Source: Margaritifera margaritifera | Lineage: Eukaryota > Mollusca > Bivalvia > Unionida > Margaritiferidae | NCBI GenBank assembly: GCA_029931535.1 | Contig: JAQPZY010001232.1 | Coordinates: 1,364,001 to 1,428,000, forward strand | DNA length: 64,000 bases | Reading direction: 5' to 3' | Shown: positions 45,929 to 55,009 of the stretch, piece by piece | Layout: every line of letters starts with the position of its first letter | Position numbering within the stretch: the first letter of the stretch is position 1 | The notes under the pieces: model-generated | Seen by the model: only the letters and a program-made list of their open reading frames with translations | What the model was told of the DNA's origin: nothing | The model's database searches: none | Position numbers and translations under genes: made by a program

Positions 45929-46528
45929 ATGGAAGGACGAAAACTGACTTTAGTACCTTACAAACGATGGATGGAATTTCATCGTTGGAACGAACAACGG
46001 ATACCTCATTTACCACCCAATCCTAATCTTAACGAAATGTCTCAGTTACAACAAGAAATACAATCCCTGATGGAACGAAACAATGTGTCCGAAACAGAAA
46101 AATCCCAACGGTACGGTCAACTTTTACAACGTTTACAACTCTTTCGTCAAAAAGCAGTCGACGAAACAGCTTCACCCACTTTGAGAGATTTTAAGGCTCT
46201 GATGAAAAGCGAACCTAAAGTCACCACTAAAACAGACACCGGTACAGGGATGACCGTCCAAGAAGAAGAAGAAGAAGAGTTTTTACTAACTCCACCTCTT
46301 AAAAAATTAAAAAAGTTAGCCACACCGGATTGGATAAAAAAGAAAAGGTCTACCCCTTTACCCTCAGAAAAGAAAAAGGAAGAAGTGAAGAAAGAAGTCA
46401 AAACAGAACCGATGACCCCTGTTCAAACTACCTTTACCCCAGTAGCACGTCGGACACGTAAACAACAACAATCCAAAAAGATACCACACGAAGAAAAGAG
46501 TATTGGAACTTGGTTAACTTATTCTTGA
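45929..46528 (+). CDS. Conserved Polinton protein with coiled coil, function unknown
   Basis: 199 aa from ATG 45929 (MEGRKLTLVPYKRWMEFH). A Gln/Leu-rich probable coiled coil follows (LQQEIQSLMERNNVSETEKS, about residues 40-80), then an acidic run and a Lys/Pro-rich tail with many basic clusters. A KLTLVPYxRW start is typical of a Polinton gene often found near the integrase, but I know no tested function. A scaffold or DNA-associated virion role would fit its charge and position. Confidence 0.6.
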   Translation: MEGRKLTLVPYKRWMEFHRWNEQRIPHLPPNPNLNEMSQLQQEIQSLMERNNVSETEKSQRYGQLLQRLQLFRQKAVDETASPTLRDFKALMKSEPKVTTKTDTGTGMTVQEEEEEEFLLTPPLKKLKKLATPDWIKKKRSTPLPSEKKKEEVKKEVKTEPMTPVQTTFTPVARRTRKQQQSKKIPHEEKSIGTWLTYS

Positions 46529-46550
46529 GGAAATCATCATCATCATCATC

Positions 46551-47675
46551 ATGGAGAAACTGTTAGCCACCATTTATTACAATCCTGGCCATGCTGCTGG
46601 TTACGGAGGAGTTCAAAAATTATATCGAGCTGCTAAAAGTCAATTGAAAAGTGTACGTTTGCCCGAAGTACGACGATGGTTACAAGAACAATCGACGTAC
46701 ACGTTACACAAACCCATTCGACGTAAATTTTCTAGAAGTACCACTCAAGTGGAAGGGATCGATCATCAATGGCAAGCCGATTTAGCTGACGTCTCTCATT
46801 TAGCCACTTACAATGGTGGTCACAAATATTTGTTTTGTGTCATCGACGTGTTTTCCAAATTTGCTTGGGTCGTACCTTTGACTTCTAAAAGCAGTACCGA
46901 ATTGGTACGAGCCTTAAAATTGGTCTTGAAACAAAGTGGACGCCAACCTTTACGATGGCAAACGGACAAAGGTACCGAATTTCTAAACAAAGCTTTTCAA
47001 AAAGAATTGAAACAAAGACACATTCATTTTTTTACTACCGAAAATCCTGAAACCAAAGCCAGTATCGTGGAACGTTTTCAAAGAACTTTGAAAGAACGTA
47101 TGTGGAAATATTTTACACATCAACATACTCTCAAGTACATCGACGTGTTACCTCGTTTGGTCAAAGCGTACAATCAATCGTACCATCGTAGCATCGGATG
47201 TGCCCCCGAAGAGGTCAGCTCTGAAAACGAAGTGACCGTGTTTGATAAATTATTTGGTTCACCACCCCAGAAGAAAAAAAAAAGAAAAAGAAAAACCTTG
47301 TTGGAGTTAAAGACGGGAGATTGGGTTCGCATCGGAAAAACCAAACGTACTTTTGACAAAGGTTATTTACCTAACTGGACCACCGAATTGTTTCGTGTCA
47401 CTACCCCCGTCCGTGGACGTGATCCTCCCGTCTATAAATTGGAAGACATGCACGGTGAAGTTCTCAAAGGAACATTTTACTTGCCTGAGTTACAACGAGT
47501 GACTAAAAAAGAAGACGCCTTGTACGACATCGAAAGCATTCTTGAACAAAGAACACGCAAAGTAGGTAAACGTCGAGTAGAAGAAGTCAAAGTACGTTGG
47601 AAAGGATATCCTCCTAGTTTTGATTCTTGGATTGCAGCTTCTCAAGTCGTCGACTATAAAAAGAAAAAGAAGTAA
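46551..47675 (+). CDS. Retroviral-type (DDE) integrase with chromodomain
   Basis: 374 aa. An N-terminal helical region (YYNPGHAAGYGGVQKLYRAA) precedes the rve catalytic core: D77 in WQADLADV, D139 in WQTDKGTEF and E174 in SIVERFQRTLKERMW. An SH3-like segment (LKTGDWVRIGKTKRTFDKGY) and a C-terminal chromodomain (YDIESILEQR, VRWKGYPPSFDSWIAA) follow. All catalytic residues are present. It inserts the linear element with 6-bp staggered cuts, matching the ATAGAC duplication; the chromodomain may guide insertion to modified histones (family knowledge). Intact. Confidence 0.95.
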   Translation: MEKLLATIYYNPGHAAGYGGVQKLYRAAKSQLKSVRLPEVRRWLQEQSTYTLHKPIRRKFSRSTTQVEGIDHQWQADLADVSHLATYNGGHKYLFCVIDVFSKFAWVVPLTSKSSTELVRALKLVLKQSGRQPLRWQTDKGTEFLNKAFQKELKQRHIHFFTTENPETKASIVERFQRTLKERMWKYFTHQHTLKYIDVLPRLVKAYNQSYHRSIGCAPEEVSSENEVTVFDKLFGSPPQKKKKRKRKTLLELKTGDWVRIGKTKRTFDKGYLPNWTTELFRVTTPVRGRDPPVYKLEDMHGEVLKGTFYLPELQRVTKKEDALYDIESILEQRTRKVGKRRVEEVKVRWKGYPPSFDSWIAASQVVDYKKKKK

Positions 47676-47684
47676 ACTCACAAC

Positions 47685-48155
47685 ATGCCATTCAACACAG
47701 TTTCCACCCAGACGACTTCAACGACTCCTTCACAGAGTTCTTCTCTTCAAGAATTACAAAAACAACCCCTTTGGGTGTGGTGCGGAGAACGTGTGCCTAA
47801 AAATCAAATCGTCTTTTTCTGCCAAATCTTTGTAGTGTATTGTGTCATCGGAGCAGCTATTGCTAATTTGAGTTTACAACAAGGAGACAAACAATTGTGG
47901 ACCATTTTACTGAGCAGTTGCATCGGTTATCTTTTACCCAGTCCCTCTTTGAAATTTACGACGACAGACAACAGCAGCCATAGCAACAACCACGCTAGTT
48001 CGAACAACGCCAGTTCACCTTCTTCTTCGTCCAGTCACCACCACAATACCAATTCTCTTTTGGAACCTTTTGAACATCATTCTTCTTCTGTCCACTTGAG
48101 TGACTCCTCGGACACCAGAACCACCTTAGAACTAAGAATGACCAATTTTATTTAA
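47685..48155 (+). CDS. Small two-helix membrane protein
   Basis: 156 aa, starting 7 bp after the integrase stop. Two hydrophobic segments: IVFFCQIFVVYCVIGAAIAN (residues about 45-64) and LWTILLSSCIGYLLPSPSL (about 76-94). A Ser/His/Asn-rich tail follows. The VPxxQIVFFCQ...LW..LLSS.IGYLLP.P pattern recurs upstream of penton genes in invertebrate Polintons. It may act at membranes in assembly or entry; function unproven. Its end overlaps an open frame continuous with the downstream penton-like gene. Confidence 0.7.
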   Translation: MPFNTVSTQTTSTTPSQSSSLQELQKQPLWVWCGERVPKNQIVFFCQIFVVYCVIGAAIANLSLQQGDKQLWTILLSSCIGYLLPSPSLKFTTTDNSSHSNNHASSNNASSPSSSSSHHHNTNSLLEPFEHHSSSVHLSDSSDTRTTLELRMTNFI

Positions 48156-48175
48156 CTTTACCCAGTGACAGTTCC

Positions 48176-49114
48176 ATGGATGTGTTTCCCAACAACAAAT
48201 TATGTTGTTTCACGGCCAAATTACCTCAGGCCTTCCAATTGGATCACGACGCTCATTGGGAAGTGGCTTTGGTAGAAATCATTCATCCTACGCAAATCAA
48301 GAATGTGTCTGGAAATCAAACCATTTTTGACGTAGCAATCTATAACGAAAAAGTGCAAAAAGAGTTGGACGCTCATGATCCTGAAATTGGGAAAAAAATG
48401 AGTTCAAAAACTGACAATACTCCCTACTCGACCTATCGCATGAGAATTCCTGAAGGGTATTATTTTAGCGCTCAACATTTGGTGGAGACGATTGCGTCCG
48501 TCTTCGAAGCCCAATTTGGCAAAGCCTTGGAAAAAAACCAAAAATGGGTAGAGATCAAATACCATCCTGTGGCACGCCGTATCTGGATACAATTTTTGAA
48601 AGGGCATGAGGGAAAGCCATTCGACGAGAAAGAAGACAAACACTTACCCGCGCACGAAAGAAAATTCATGACCATCGGTTTTTCTGCTGGGTTGTTTGAA
48701 ATTTTGGGTGGAAATAAAAAGTATCATGGTGAACGAACAATCCACACCAACACAGATTTCGGAGAGGCTTTTCGCACCCCTATCGAATTGAACGTTGGAC
48801 TGAATTTAATGTTTGTGTACTCCGATGTGGTGGAGTACAACGTGGTGGGTCACACAGCTGCTCCCTTACTGAGAGTCATTCCTTTTAAAGTGGATACTGC
48901 TGCTGGTGCGTACGAAGAAGGTGGAAACACGTTTCACGTTCACTTTGAATTTGTACATCCTCATTATCTTCCAGTCAGTAAATCGTATTTTGACAGTGTC
49001 AACATTAGTATAAAAGGAGATTTGGGACAAGATGTGCCATTCATTGACAAAGGAAAAGTCACGGTGAAACTACATTTTCGAAAAAAAACAAGTTCTCTAA
49101 CGAATTGTAACTAA
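48176..49114 (+). CDS. Penton-like minor capsid protein (single jelly roll)
   Basis: 312 aa from ATG 48176. The start region MDVFPNNKLCCFTAKLPQ followed by HWEVALVEIIHP is the hallmark of Polinton penton-type minor capsid proteins. The body is beta-rich, with YYFSAQHLVETIASVF, LFEILGG, LMFVYSDVVEYNVVG and a closing FVHPHYLPVSKSYFDSVNIS block. It should form the capsid vertices. Relatives begin several residues upstream; here the same frame is open upstream to a TGA at about 48100 with family-like residues (FYLTLPSDSS) but no ATG, so either this internal Met is used or a small indel moved the start. The rest is intact. Confidence 0.85.
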   Translation: MDVFPNNKLCCFTAKLPQAFQLDHDAHWEVALVEIIHPTQIKNVSGNQTIFDVAIYNEKVQKELDAHDPEIGKKMSSKTDNTPYSTYRMRIPEGYYFSAQHLVETIASVFEAQFGKALEKNQKWVEIKYHPVARRIWIQFLKGHEGKPFDEKEDKHLPAHERKFMTIGFSAGLFEILGGNKKYHGERTIHTNTDFGEAFRTPIELNVGLNLMFVYSDVVEYNVVGHTAAPLLRVIPFKVDTAAGAYEEGGNTFHVHFEFVHPHYLPVSKSYFDSVNISIKGDLGQDVPFIDKGKVTVKLHFRKKTSSLTNCN

Positions 49115-49132
49115 CCTCCCAAACAAAAAAAA

Positions 49133-49579
49133 ATGTATCCAGTGTACCAAGGAGTGGCTCGACAACGAGGACATGGTTTAGGAGATATGTTAAAATCGGC
49201 TTTTCGGACGGTAGCTCCTATTTTGAAACCGATGGTGACTCGAGGATTTCAAGCCTTAAAAGATGCCACTTTGACACAAGGAAAAGAATTTTTGCAAAAT
49301 GTCCTCATCGACAAACAAAATCCTAAAGAAGCTTTTATGAGAGCAGGCAAAAATGTGTTGATGACGACTGGTAAAGATCTTTTAGGCCTCCAAGAAAATC
49401 CTATAAATACGCTTCACGCTTCAGACCCTGGCATTACTTCCCAGCAGCAAGGACAAGGTAGAAAGAGACGACAACAACGTCTAAATCCTTTCAAAGTTCA
49501 TAAAAAAACACACGGCAGTTCCAAAAAGAATAAGAAAAGAAGAAGAACTGGTAGAGAATTAGACGTGTTTGATTATTAA
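49133..49579 (+). CDS. pVI-like minor capsid/membrane-active protein
   Basis: 148 aa. YQGVARQRGHGLGDMLKSAF, then amphipathic helices (TVAPILKPMVTRGFQALKDA) and a basic C-terminal tail (KKNKKRRRTGRELDVFDY). A Gly-rich QRGxGLG start followed by helical hydrophobic repeats is typical of the Polinton gene just upstream of the capsid gene, often compared with adenovirus pVI, which lyses endosomes and is cleaved by the viral protease. The pVI comparison is by position and style, not alignment. Confidence 0.7.
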   Translation: MYPVYQGVARQRGHGLGDMLKSAFRTVAPILKPMVTRGFQALKDATLTQGKEFLQNVLIDKQNPKEAFMRAGKNVLMTTGKDLLGLQENPINTLHASDPGITSQQQGQGRKRRQQRLNPFKVHKKTHGSSKKNKKRRRTGRELDVFDY

Positions 49580-49590
49580 TAACTGTGAAA

Positions 49591-50943
49591 ATGATGCACC
49601 GAGATTCTTGCGAATGTACCAAGTCAGAACTGGATATGTTTTCTATGCCTCCCACCATGATGACGATGCAAGAATCCCAATGGGTGGAATTTCATCCTGT
49701 ATCGTCTTTGACGGAATCAGCTCCTATCGAATTTGAAATCAAAGGACAAACCGAAGATTACATCGATCTGAATAACAGTTACTTGTACCTGAAACTTCAA
49801 GTACAAAAAAATGACAACACCCTTCCTGGGGAAGCTGCCCGAGTGGCACCCGTCAATAATTTCATGCATTCCTTGTTCAGCGGAGTAGATTTGTACTTGA
49901 ATAACAAACTGGTCAGCAGCAGTTTGGATACTTACCCTTACCGTGCTTATTTGGAAAATCTCTTGACGTATGGAAAAGAAGCCAAGAACACTCATCTGGA
50001 TGTTTCGGTGGTCTGGAAACCTGACACCTCGGAAAAGTTCAACGACACAGAGCTGTCAGTACCGGCGAAGACTTCTGCTAATGATGGTGATCCTATAATT
50101 CCAGCAGTCCCTCACAATGTGGGATTCAACGACCGTCGAAAGAAAATCAGACGAAGTTTAGAACTGATGGATCGTTTGCATTTGGACATGTGGTTGCAAG
50201 ACAAGTATTTGTTGAACGGAGTAGATGTACGCCTGAGACTTAATCGCAGTAGTGCCGCCTTCCATTTGATGGCTCATGCTAACGAGTGGAAAACCAAAAT
50301 CCAAGAAGCCAAACTTTACGTGCGACGTGTAGAAGTCTTACCAAAAGTAGCCAATGACATCAGTCAATCCTTGAGCAGAACCACTGCTAAGTATCCTGTG
50401 CGACGAGTGGAAGTGAAAACCTTTACCATAGCCGCTGGACTCCGATCCAAAGTCGAAGATCACATCTTCCAAGGACAGCTCCCCAAACGTTTGCTGATTG
50501 GCATCGTCAGTAATGCAGCCCTCAACGGAGTCCACGATCAGAATCCGTTCGAGTTTAAACACTACAACGTCTCCAAGATAGAAGTCAGTCGAGATGGCAA
50601 GACCTTGTGTACCAGACCTTTTGAACCTAACTTTAGCGACGGCCATAAAAATTACTTGCGATCTTACCTGAGCCTGTTTGAAGCCACAGGCCAGTTAGGG
50701 CGCGACACCAGCCACGGCATTTCGTACGAGGATTATGCAGGAGGGTATGCTTTGTGGGGATTTGATTTCACTCCGGACCAAGGCAGCGATGAAGGACATT
50801 TTCACCCTATAAAATCAGGCCCACTTCGTGTGGAACTTCAGTTTGCAGATCCTCTACCCGACACAGTCAACGTCGTCTTGTATGCAGAATTTGATAATAC
50901 TCTAGAAATCAACAGTTTGAGAGAAGTGATTCTAGACTATTAG
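49591..50943 (+). CDS. Double-jelly-roll major capsid protein (F54H12.2 family)
   Basis: 450 aa from ATG 49591, 11 bp after the pVI-like stop. Signature blocks: PIEFEIKGQTEDYIDLNNSY, NFMHSLFSGVDLYLNNKLVS, YPYRAYLENLLTYG, MDRLHLDMWLQDKYLLNGVD and, near the end, LRVELQFADPLPDTVNVVLY. The family was first noted as C. elegans F54H12.2 and is now taken as the Polinton major capsid protein, trimerising into pseudo-hexameric capsomers. No stop or frameshift across the full length. Intact. Confidence 0.95.
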   Translation: MMHRDSCECTKSELDMFSMPPTMMTMQESQWVEFHPVSSLTESAPIEFEIKGQTEDYIDLNNSYLYLKLQVQKNDNTLPGEAARVAPVNNFMHSLFSGVDLYLNNKLVSSSLDTYPYRAYLENLLTYGKEAKNTHLDVSVVWKPDTSEKFNDTELSVPAKTSANDGDPIIPAVPHNVGFNDRRKKIRRSLELMDRLHLDMWLQDKYLLNGVDVRLRLNRSSAAFHLMAHANEWKTKIQEAKLYVRRVEVLPKVANDISQSLSRTTAKYPVRRVEVKTFTIAAGLRSKVEDHIFQGQLPKRLLIGIVSNAALNGVHDQNPFEFKHYNVSKIEVSRDGKTLCTRPFEPNFSDGHKNYLRSYLSLFEATGQLGRDTSHGISYEDYAGGYALWGFDFTPDQGSDEGHFHPIKSGPLRVELQFADPLPDTVNVVLYAEFDNTLEINSLREVILDY

Positions 50944-50958
50944 AAGAAGAAAAAAAAG

Positions 50959-51111
50959 ATGCAACACGTAGAAGAAGAACCTATGGAAATAGATGAGGAA
51001 TTTTGTGAGAAGTCACAAACTACCACAAATGATGATGATGACGAAGTCATTCATTCAGAACCTAAAACCGAGTTTACTGGATTTATTTCTCGATGGCCAG
51101 AACACGAGTGA
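50959..51111 (+). CDS. Acidic 50-codon ORF before the protease remnant
   Basis: MQHVEEEPMEIDEEFCEK, an Asp run, then KTEFTGFISRWPEHE and a stop. It starts 15 bp after the capsid stop and overlaps the next ORF in another frame. FTGF-type residues followed by a short stretch could be the N-terminal stub of the adenain-like protease, whose middle is missing. Low certainty. Confidence 0.35.
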   Translation: MQHVEEEPMEIDEEFCEKSQTTTNDDDDEVIHSEPKTEFTGFISRWPEHE

Positions 51112-51389
51112 GACTACAAGGATCAGATTCTATGGTGTGTGGACAATATTGTGTTCATTATCTTCATCAACGCAGTCTTGGATATTCCTTAGAACATTTA
51201 CTGACTTATTTTGATAGTGACTATGTTCGAAATGATGCTAAAGTACAACAATGGTTTTGTCAACGTTATGGTTATCTCTTGTCTTTAGCTCACCATCGTA
51301 GTGTACATCAAAATGATGTAGATGTAGAAAGTTTCACATTTACTTTACCTTCGCAACGTTGTCAACCTTGTAAATATGTTCCTGTTTGA
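51093..51389 (+). pseudogene. Adenain-like cysteine protease, Cys half only
   Basis: 98 aa beginning MARTRVRLQGSDSMVCGQYC. The Q-x4-S-x2-CGxYC pattern carries the oxyanion Gln and the catalytic Cys of the adenovirus/Polinton maturation protease (C5/C48 type), followed by the usual LGYSLEHLLTYF helix. The upstream half with the catalytic His (GxHW motif) and Asp/Glu is not present here, and no HW motif of that type was found elsewhere in the element. As it stands it cannot form the catalytic triad. Confidence 0.75.
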
Positions 51390-51730
51390 AAATTTCTGGT
51401 TGAATGGTTAGTATTTTTATGCTAGAATAGTTATTGTTGAATAAACAATTTTGTTGATTGTTGAAAAAAATATGGTGTTGTGTGGTTTTTTATTGAATTT
51501 GAAATAATAATGATTATGTTCTATCTCTCTCTTTCTATCGATCTGAAGTCACCCCCCTCTATCTATTATCTCACTGTCGATCTGAACCCTATTTTTAGGT
51601 CAGCGCAATGGATGGTGTGGTGTATGTATTGGATAAAAAAAAAAAATTAAAATAAGAAATGGGTGTGTGGAGTATGTTTGTAAAGAGTGTGTTTGTGTTT
51701 TTTTTTTTTTTAAATAAAAAATAAAAAAAG
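51390..51730. other. Non-coding DNA between the protease remnant and right TIR
   Basis: Contains AATAAA at about 51441 (possible late polyadenylation signal), CTCTCTTTCTATCGATCTGA at about 51526, which resembles a TIR segment (TTTCTATCGATCTAAAATTG near 52057), and A/T runs at 51637 and 51697. Confidence 0.5.
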
Positions 51731-51748
51731 GATTTGTAAAAAAGGAAG

Positions 51749-51862
51749 TGGATTCGAGATGATAATGGACATTTTATTAAGTTGGAGTTTATCAATGAGA
51801 GTCCAGAAGAAAGTTATGAGAGAATTGTAGACAAGAATCTTCCTGAAGTGTCAGAACAATAA
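51749..51862 (+). pseudogene. Duplicated 3' end of the HNH gene in the right TIR
   Basis: 38 codons (WIRDDNGHFIKLEFINES ... PEVSEQ, stop) identical in protein to the C-terminus of the HNH endonuclease at 40205-40318, in inverted position. It has no start and is not a gene on its own; it marks how far the TIR reaches into the HNH gene. Confidence 0.9.
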
Positions 51863-52121
51863 GCGAATGAAAAGGTATATATGGAAGTGTATTGAACTGT
51901 ATTGGACTTATATGAAATTGTTTTATTACCACGAGTAACATAATGTATATACATTGAATAAAATATAATTATTATTATTGATGTATATATCTGAATGGTG
52001 TTGTGTGGTTTGTTTTTTACCCACCAAACCAAAAAAAAAAAAACACTTTCCCTCTCTTTCTATCGATCTAAAATTGGGAGGAAAGAAATAGACTACAGCA
52101 CCAACAGCAGCAGCAGCAAAG

Positions 52122-52155
<34 letters not shown>

Positions 52156-52261
52156 CTTTTGCAGTCCATCAAATAAAAATTTTTTTTTTTTTAAAAATGG
52201 ATTGTATATTTGTGGTGTGTGTTTTGATATAAAAAAATTTAAAAAGTAAAAAAAAATGGTT

Positions 52262-52850
52262 GTGTTTTGATTTGTTTTTTAAAAAATTTCCCCTTCCCAA
52301 AAAAAATGTAGATAGTGTGTTTGTGTGTTTTGATTTGTTTTTTTTTAAAAATTTCCCCTTCCCAAAAAAAAAAAAAATGTAGATAGTGTGTTTGTGTGTT
52401 TTGATTTGTTTTTTAAAAAATTTCCCCTTCCCAAAAAAAATGTAGATAGTGTGTTTGTGTGTTTTGATTTGGTTTTTTTTAAACATTTCCCCTTCCCAAA
52501 AAAAAAAAAAAATGTAGATAGTGTGTTTGTGTGTTTTGATTTGTTTTTTAAAAAATTTCCCCTTCCCCCAAAAAATGTAGATAGTGTGTTTGTGTGTTTT
52601 GATTTGTTTTTTAAAAAATTTCCCCTTCCCAAAAAAAATGTAGATAGTGTGTTTGTGTGTTTTGATTTGTTTTTTTTTTTAAATTTCCCCTTCCCAAAAA
52701 AAATGTAGATAGTGTGTTTGTGTGTTTTGATTTGTTTTTTAAAAAATTTCCCCTTCCCAAAAAAAATGTAGATAGTGTGTTTGTGTGTTTTGATTTGTTT
52801 TTTTTTTAAATTTCCCCTTCCCCAAAAAAAAAAAAAAAATGTAGATAGTG
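52262..52850 (-). repeat. Tandem array in the right TIR, about 9 units
   Basis: Inverted counterpart of 38944-39810, with TTTCCCCTTCCC and GTAGATAGTGTGTTTGTGTG per unit. Confidence 0.92.
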
Positions 52851-53490
52851 TGGTGTGTGTTTTGATATAAACAAAATTTAAAAAATCAAAAAAAAATTTC
52901 TATTTTTTTTTCCGGATTATTTTCAGTCTCCGCTAACGTCCGGTACAATTTCGGAAGTTTAGTGTTACTTTTAGTCTAGGCCAATATAATCTAATGTTCC
53001 GGATTTTTTCTAGTCAACGCTAAAGTCCGTGACGGTTCCCGAAGTTTAATACAACATTTAGTCACGTCCATTTTAGTGTTATTATAAGTTAGTTCCCTTG
53101 ATCAAAGCTATTTATAACATAGGTACAATATATGCAAATTTACTGACACCTCCAACATGATCTGAGGTATAGGTAATGCTTTATATATAACTCTAAGCTA
53201 TATAGATATAGCCACTAGGCAGAAGGTCACTACACACGGCGTGTTGGATAGTGTAGTATGGGGTGTTTGGATAGTAGATGACGTATTAGGACCACCCTTT
53301 TTCAAGAAAGATTAATTCTATTTCCCTCCCTCCCTTTCCCCACCCCCGTAATGTTAAACTCCCGTAAAGGCCTCAAGTGCCCCACTCCATGTTAAACTCC
53401 CGTATGGGCCTCAAGTGCCCCACTCCATGTTAAACTCCCGTTTGTACCCCAAGTGCCCCCTTTGTACCTCAGTACCCTCAGCCTACTACT

Positions 53491-53496
53491 ATAGAC
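53491..53496. repeat. Right target-site duplication of the Polinton
   Basis: ATAGAC directly after CCTACTACT, identical to 38206-38211. Confidence 0.93.
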
Positions 53497-53607
53497 CCAT
53501 ATACAGCAAAGAAATAAAGCATAAACTGGGTGAAATGAACCCTTGATTTCTAGACCAGATATTTCAAAATGTAGGTCATGTTATTTTCGCGTGTGCAGCC
53601 TTGCAAT

Positions 53608-53716
<109 letters not shown>

Positions 53717-53722
53717 GACTTT

Positions 53723-54419
53723 AGGTCTTAAAATAATATAACAGAAAGAAAGTGGAACCAACAATGTAAATAAAATCAACAAGCACTTTATTTCCAGACA
53801 ATTAAAGTGAAAATTCAAAAGGCACTTACAATAACGTGAATTAAAGTCCAAATAATCCAATAATTCTAAGTGTCATAATCGCAAGTCCTAAATATAGAAT
53901 GTTCCGAATGAATTCCAGTAGCCTTGAACGTCCTGATGTGCCAGTAGTCTTGCCTGTCCTGATGTACCAGAAGTCTTGACTGTACTGATATGCCTGAATG
54001 GTGTAATCCAGAATATCTTTGAATGCATTCACATAAATACCTAAGTCAACTATTAATCCAAAATGATAATGAGCAATTTTAGTAATTCCAATGAATATTT
54101 CAAATAAATAATTCCTCTTTTTGAATTTGCTCTGATGTTCAGAACACAACTATAAACATCTGATTATTATAATGATTCGTCATGGGCTGATTATTTGAAT
54201 AAGAATGAAATATTGTCCACCAAAATCTGTATATATAAACACGAGTCACCTGATAGAACATTCCAGAAAACAAATGCCTACATGACAAATATCAGTAACT
54301 CTAATTGTAAACAAATGCAACCCTGACATCGAAATCTAAGTAAACAACTTGTTTACCATAATCTGACTAAAGTACAACTTATCTCATGGACACATATTAT
54401 AAATACAATATACATAACA
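53723..54419 (-). repeat. 3' LTR of the gypsy-class element
   Basis: About 697 bp. On the minus strand it starts TGTTATGTATATTG at 54419 and ends TTATTTTAAGACC. The first 370 bp of plus-strand sequence match 59403-59771. Confidence 0.8.
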
Positions 54420-54436
54420 CCCCCCTCCCCAAAGAA
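54420..54436 (-). promoter_or_regulatory. Polypurine tract
   Basis: Minus strand CTTTGGGGAGGGGGG directly precedes the LTR start, as needed for plus-strand priming. Confidence 0.75.
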
Positions 54437-54792
54437 AAAGAAAGATTTATGCAATAAAGCTATCTTTTCAACATGAATCTAACACTATAATAATCAATAT
54501 TATATAGGAAAATGTCTTTAAATGACTCTCAGCTTAATTACACAAAATAAAGCAATATAGTACTTCTATACACGTGAGAGTGCATCTGCGATCACATTGT
54601 CTTTTCCCCTGATATGTCGAATATCAATGCTATATTCCTGCTGTATTAAACCCCATCTCAACAGTCTCCGATTTTTATCTTACATTTTGTTGATGAAAGT
54701 AAGGAGATTGTGATCACTGTATACAAGAACCGGAGAAAGAGCCGAGGTAACATACATGCTGCAAAGCAAATATCAAAGCCAAAAATTCCTTC

Positions 54793-55000
54793 TCAATTGT
54801 GGAATAATTTTTTCTGGTACTTCTTTACTTTCTTTGAAAGATAACACACAGGGTGATCCACACCATTTTTGTCTTCCAGAATCAATACTCCACCAACCCC
54901 TGCATAACTTGCATCAACAGTCATTTTATATAATTGGCTGAAATTTGGTGCTGAAAGAACTGGTGCATTCTTAAGCATGGTTTTTAATTTGTCAAAAGAT
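54793..55000 (-). pseudogene. RNase H remnant
   Basis: LSAPNFSQLYKMTVDASYAG and HPVCYLSKKVKKYQK are typical of Ty3 RNase H (first catalytic Asp in VDAS). The frame breaks on both sides. Confidence 0.75.
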
Positions 55001-55009
55001 TACTGACAC

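Larger units (their letters stand above)
38212..53490 (+). mobile_element. Polinton/Maverick virus-like DNA transposon, 15,279 bp, replicase-deleted
   Basis: Ends are AGTAGTAGGCTG...CCTACTACT with long near-identical terminal inverted repeats and a perfect 6-bp target duplication. Gene order: HNH endonuclease (minus), PolB remnant, BIR protein, small repeated ORFs, packaging ATPase, core-like basic ORFs, pX-like, coiled-coil protein, integrase, membrane protein, penton-like, pVI-like, major capsid, protease remnant. The near-identity of the TIRs suggests recent insertion. PolB has lost its whole catalytic centre and the protease its His half. The element could be integration- and capsid-competent but cannot replicate its DNA alone (inference). 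Confidence 0.95.
51731..53490 (-). repeat. Right terminal inverted repeat of the Polinton
   Basis: About 1.76 kb, reverse complement of 38212-40337. It is shorter because it has about 9 instead of 13 tandem units and a single copy of the 90-bp segment that is doubled on the left. The terminal block differs from the left by about one base in the outer 40. Confidence 0.9.

Noticed and set aside
54142..54418. Host promoter in the region with ATATATAAACAC
   Set aside because: The sequence is the U3 part of the retrotransposon 3' LTR; any TATA there belongs to the LTR.
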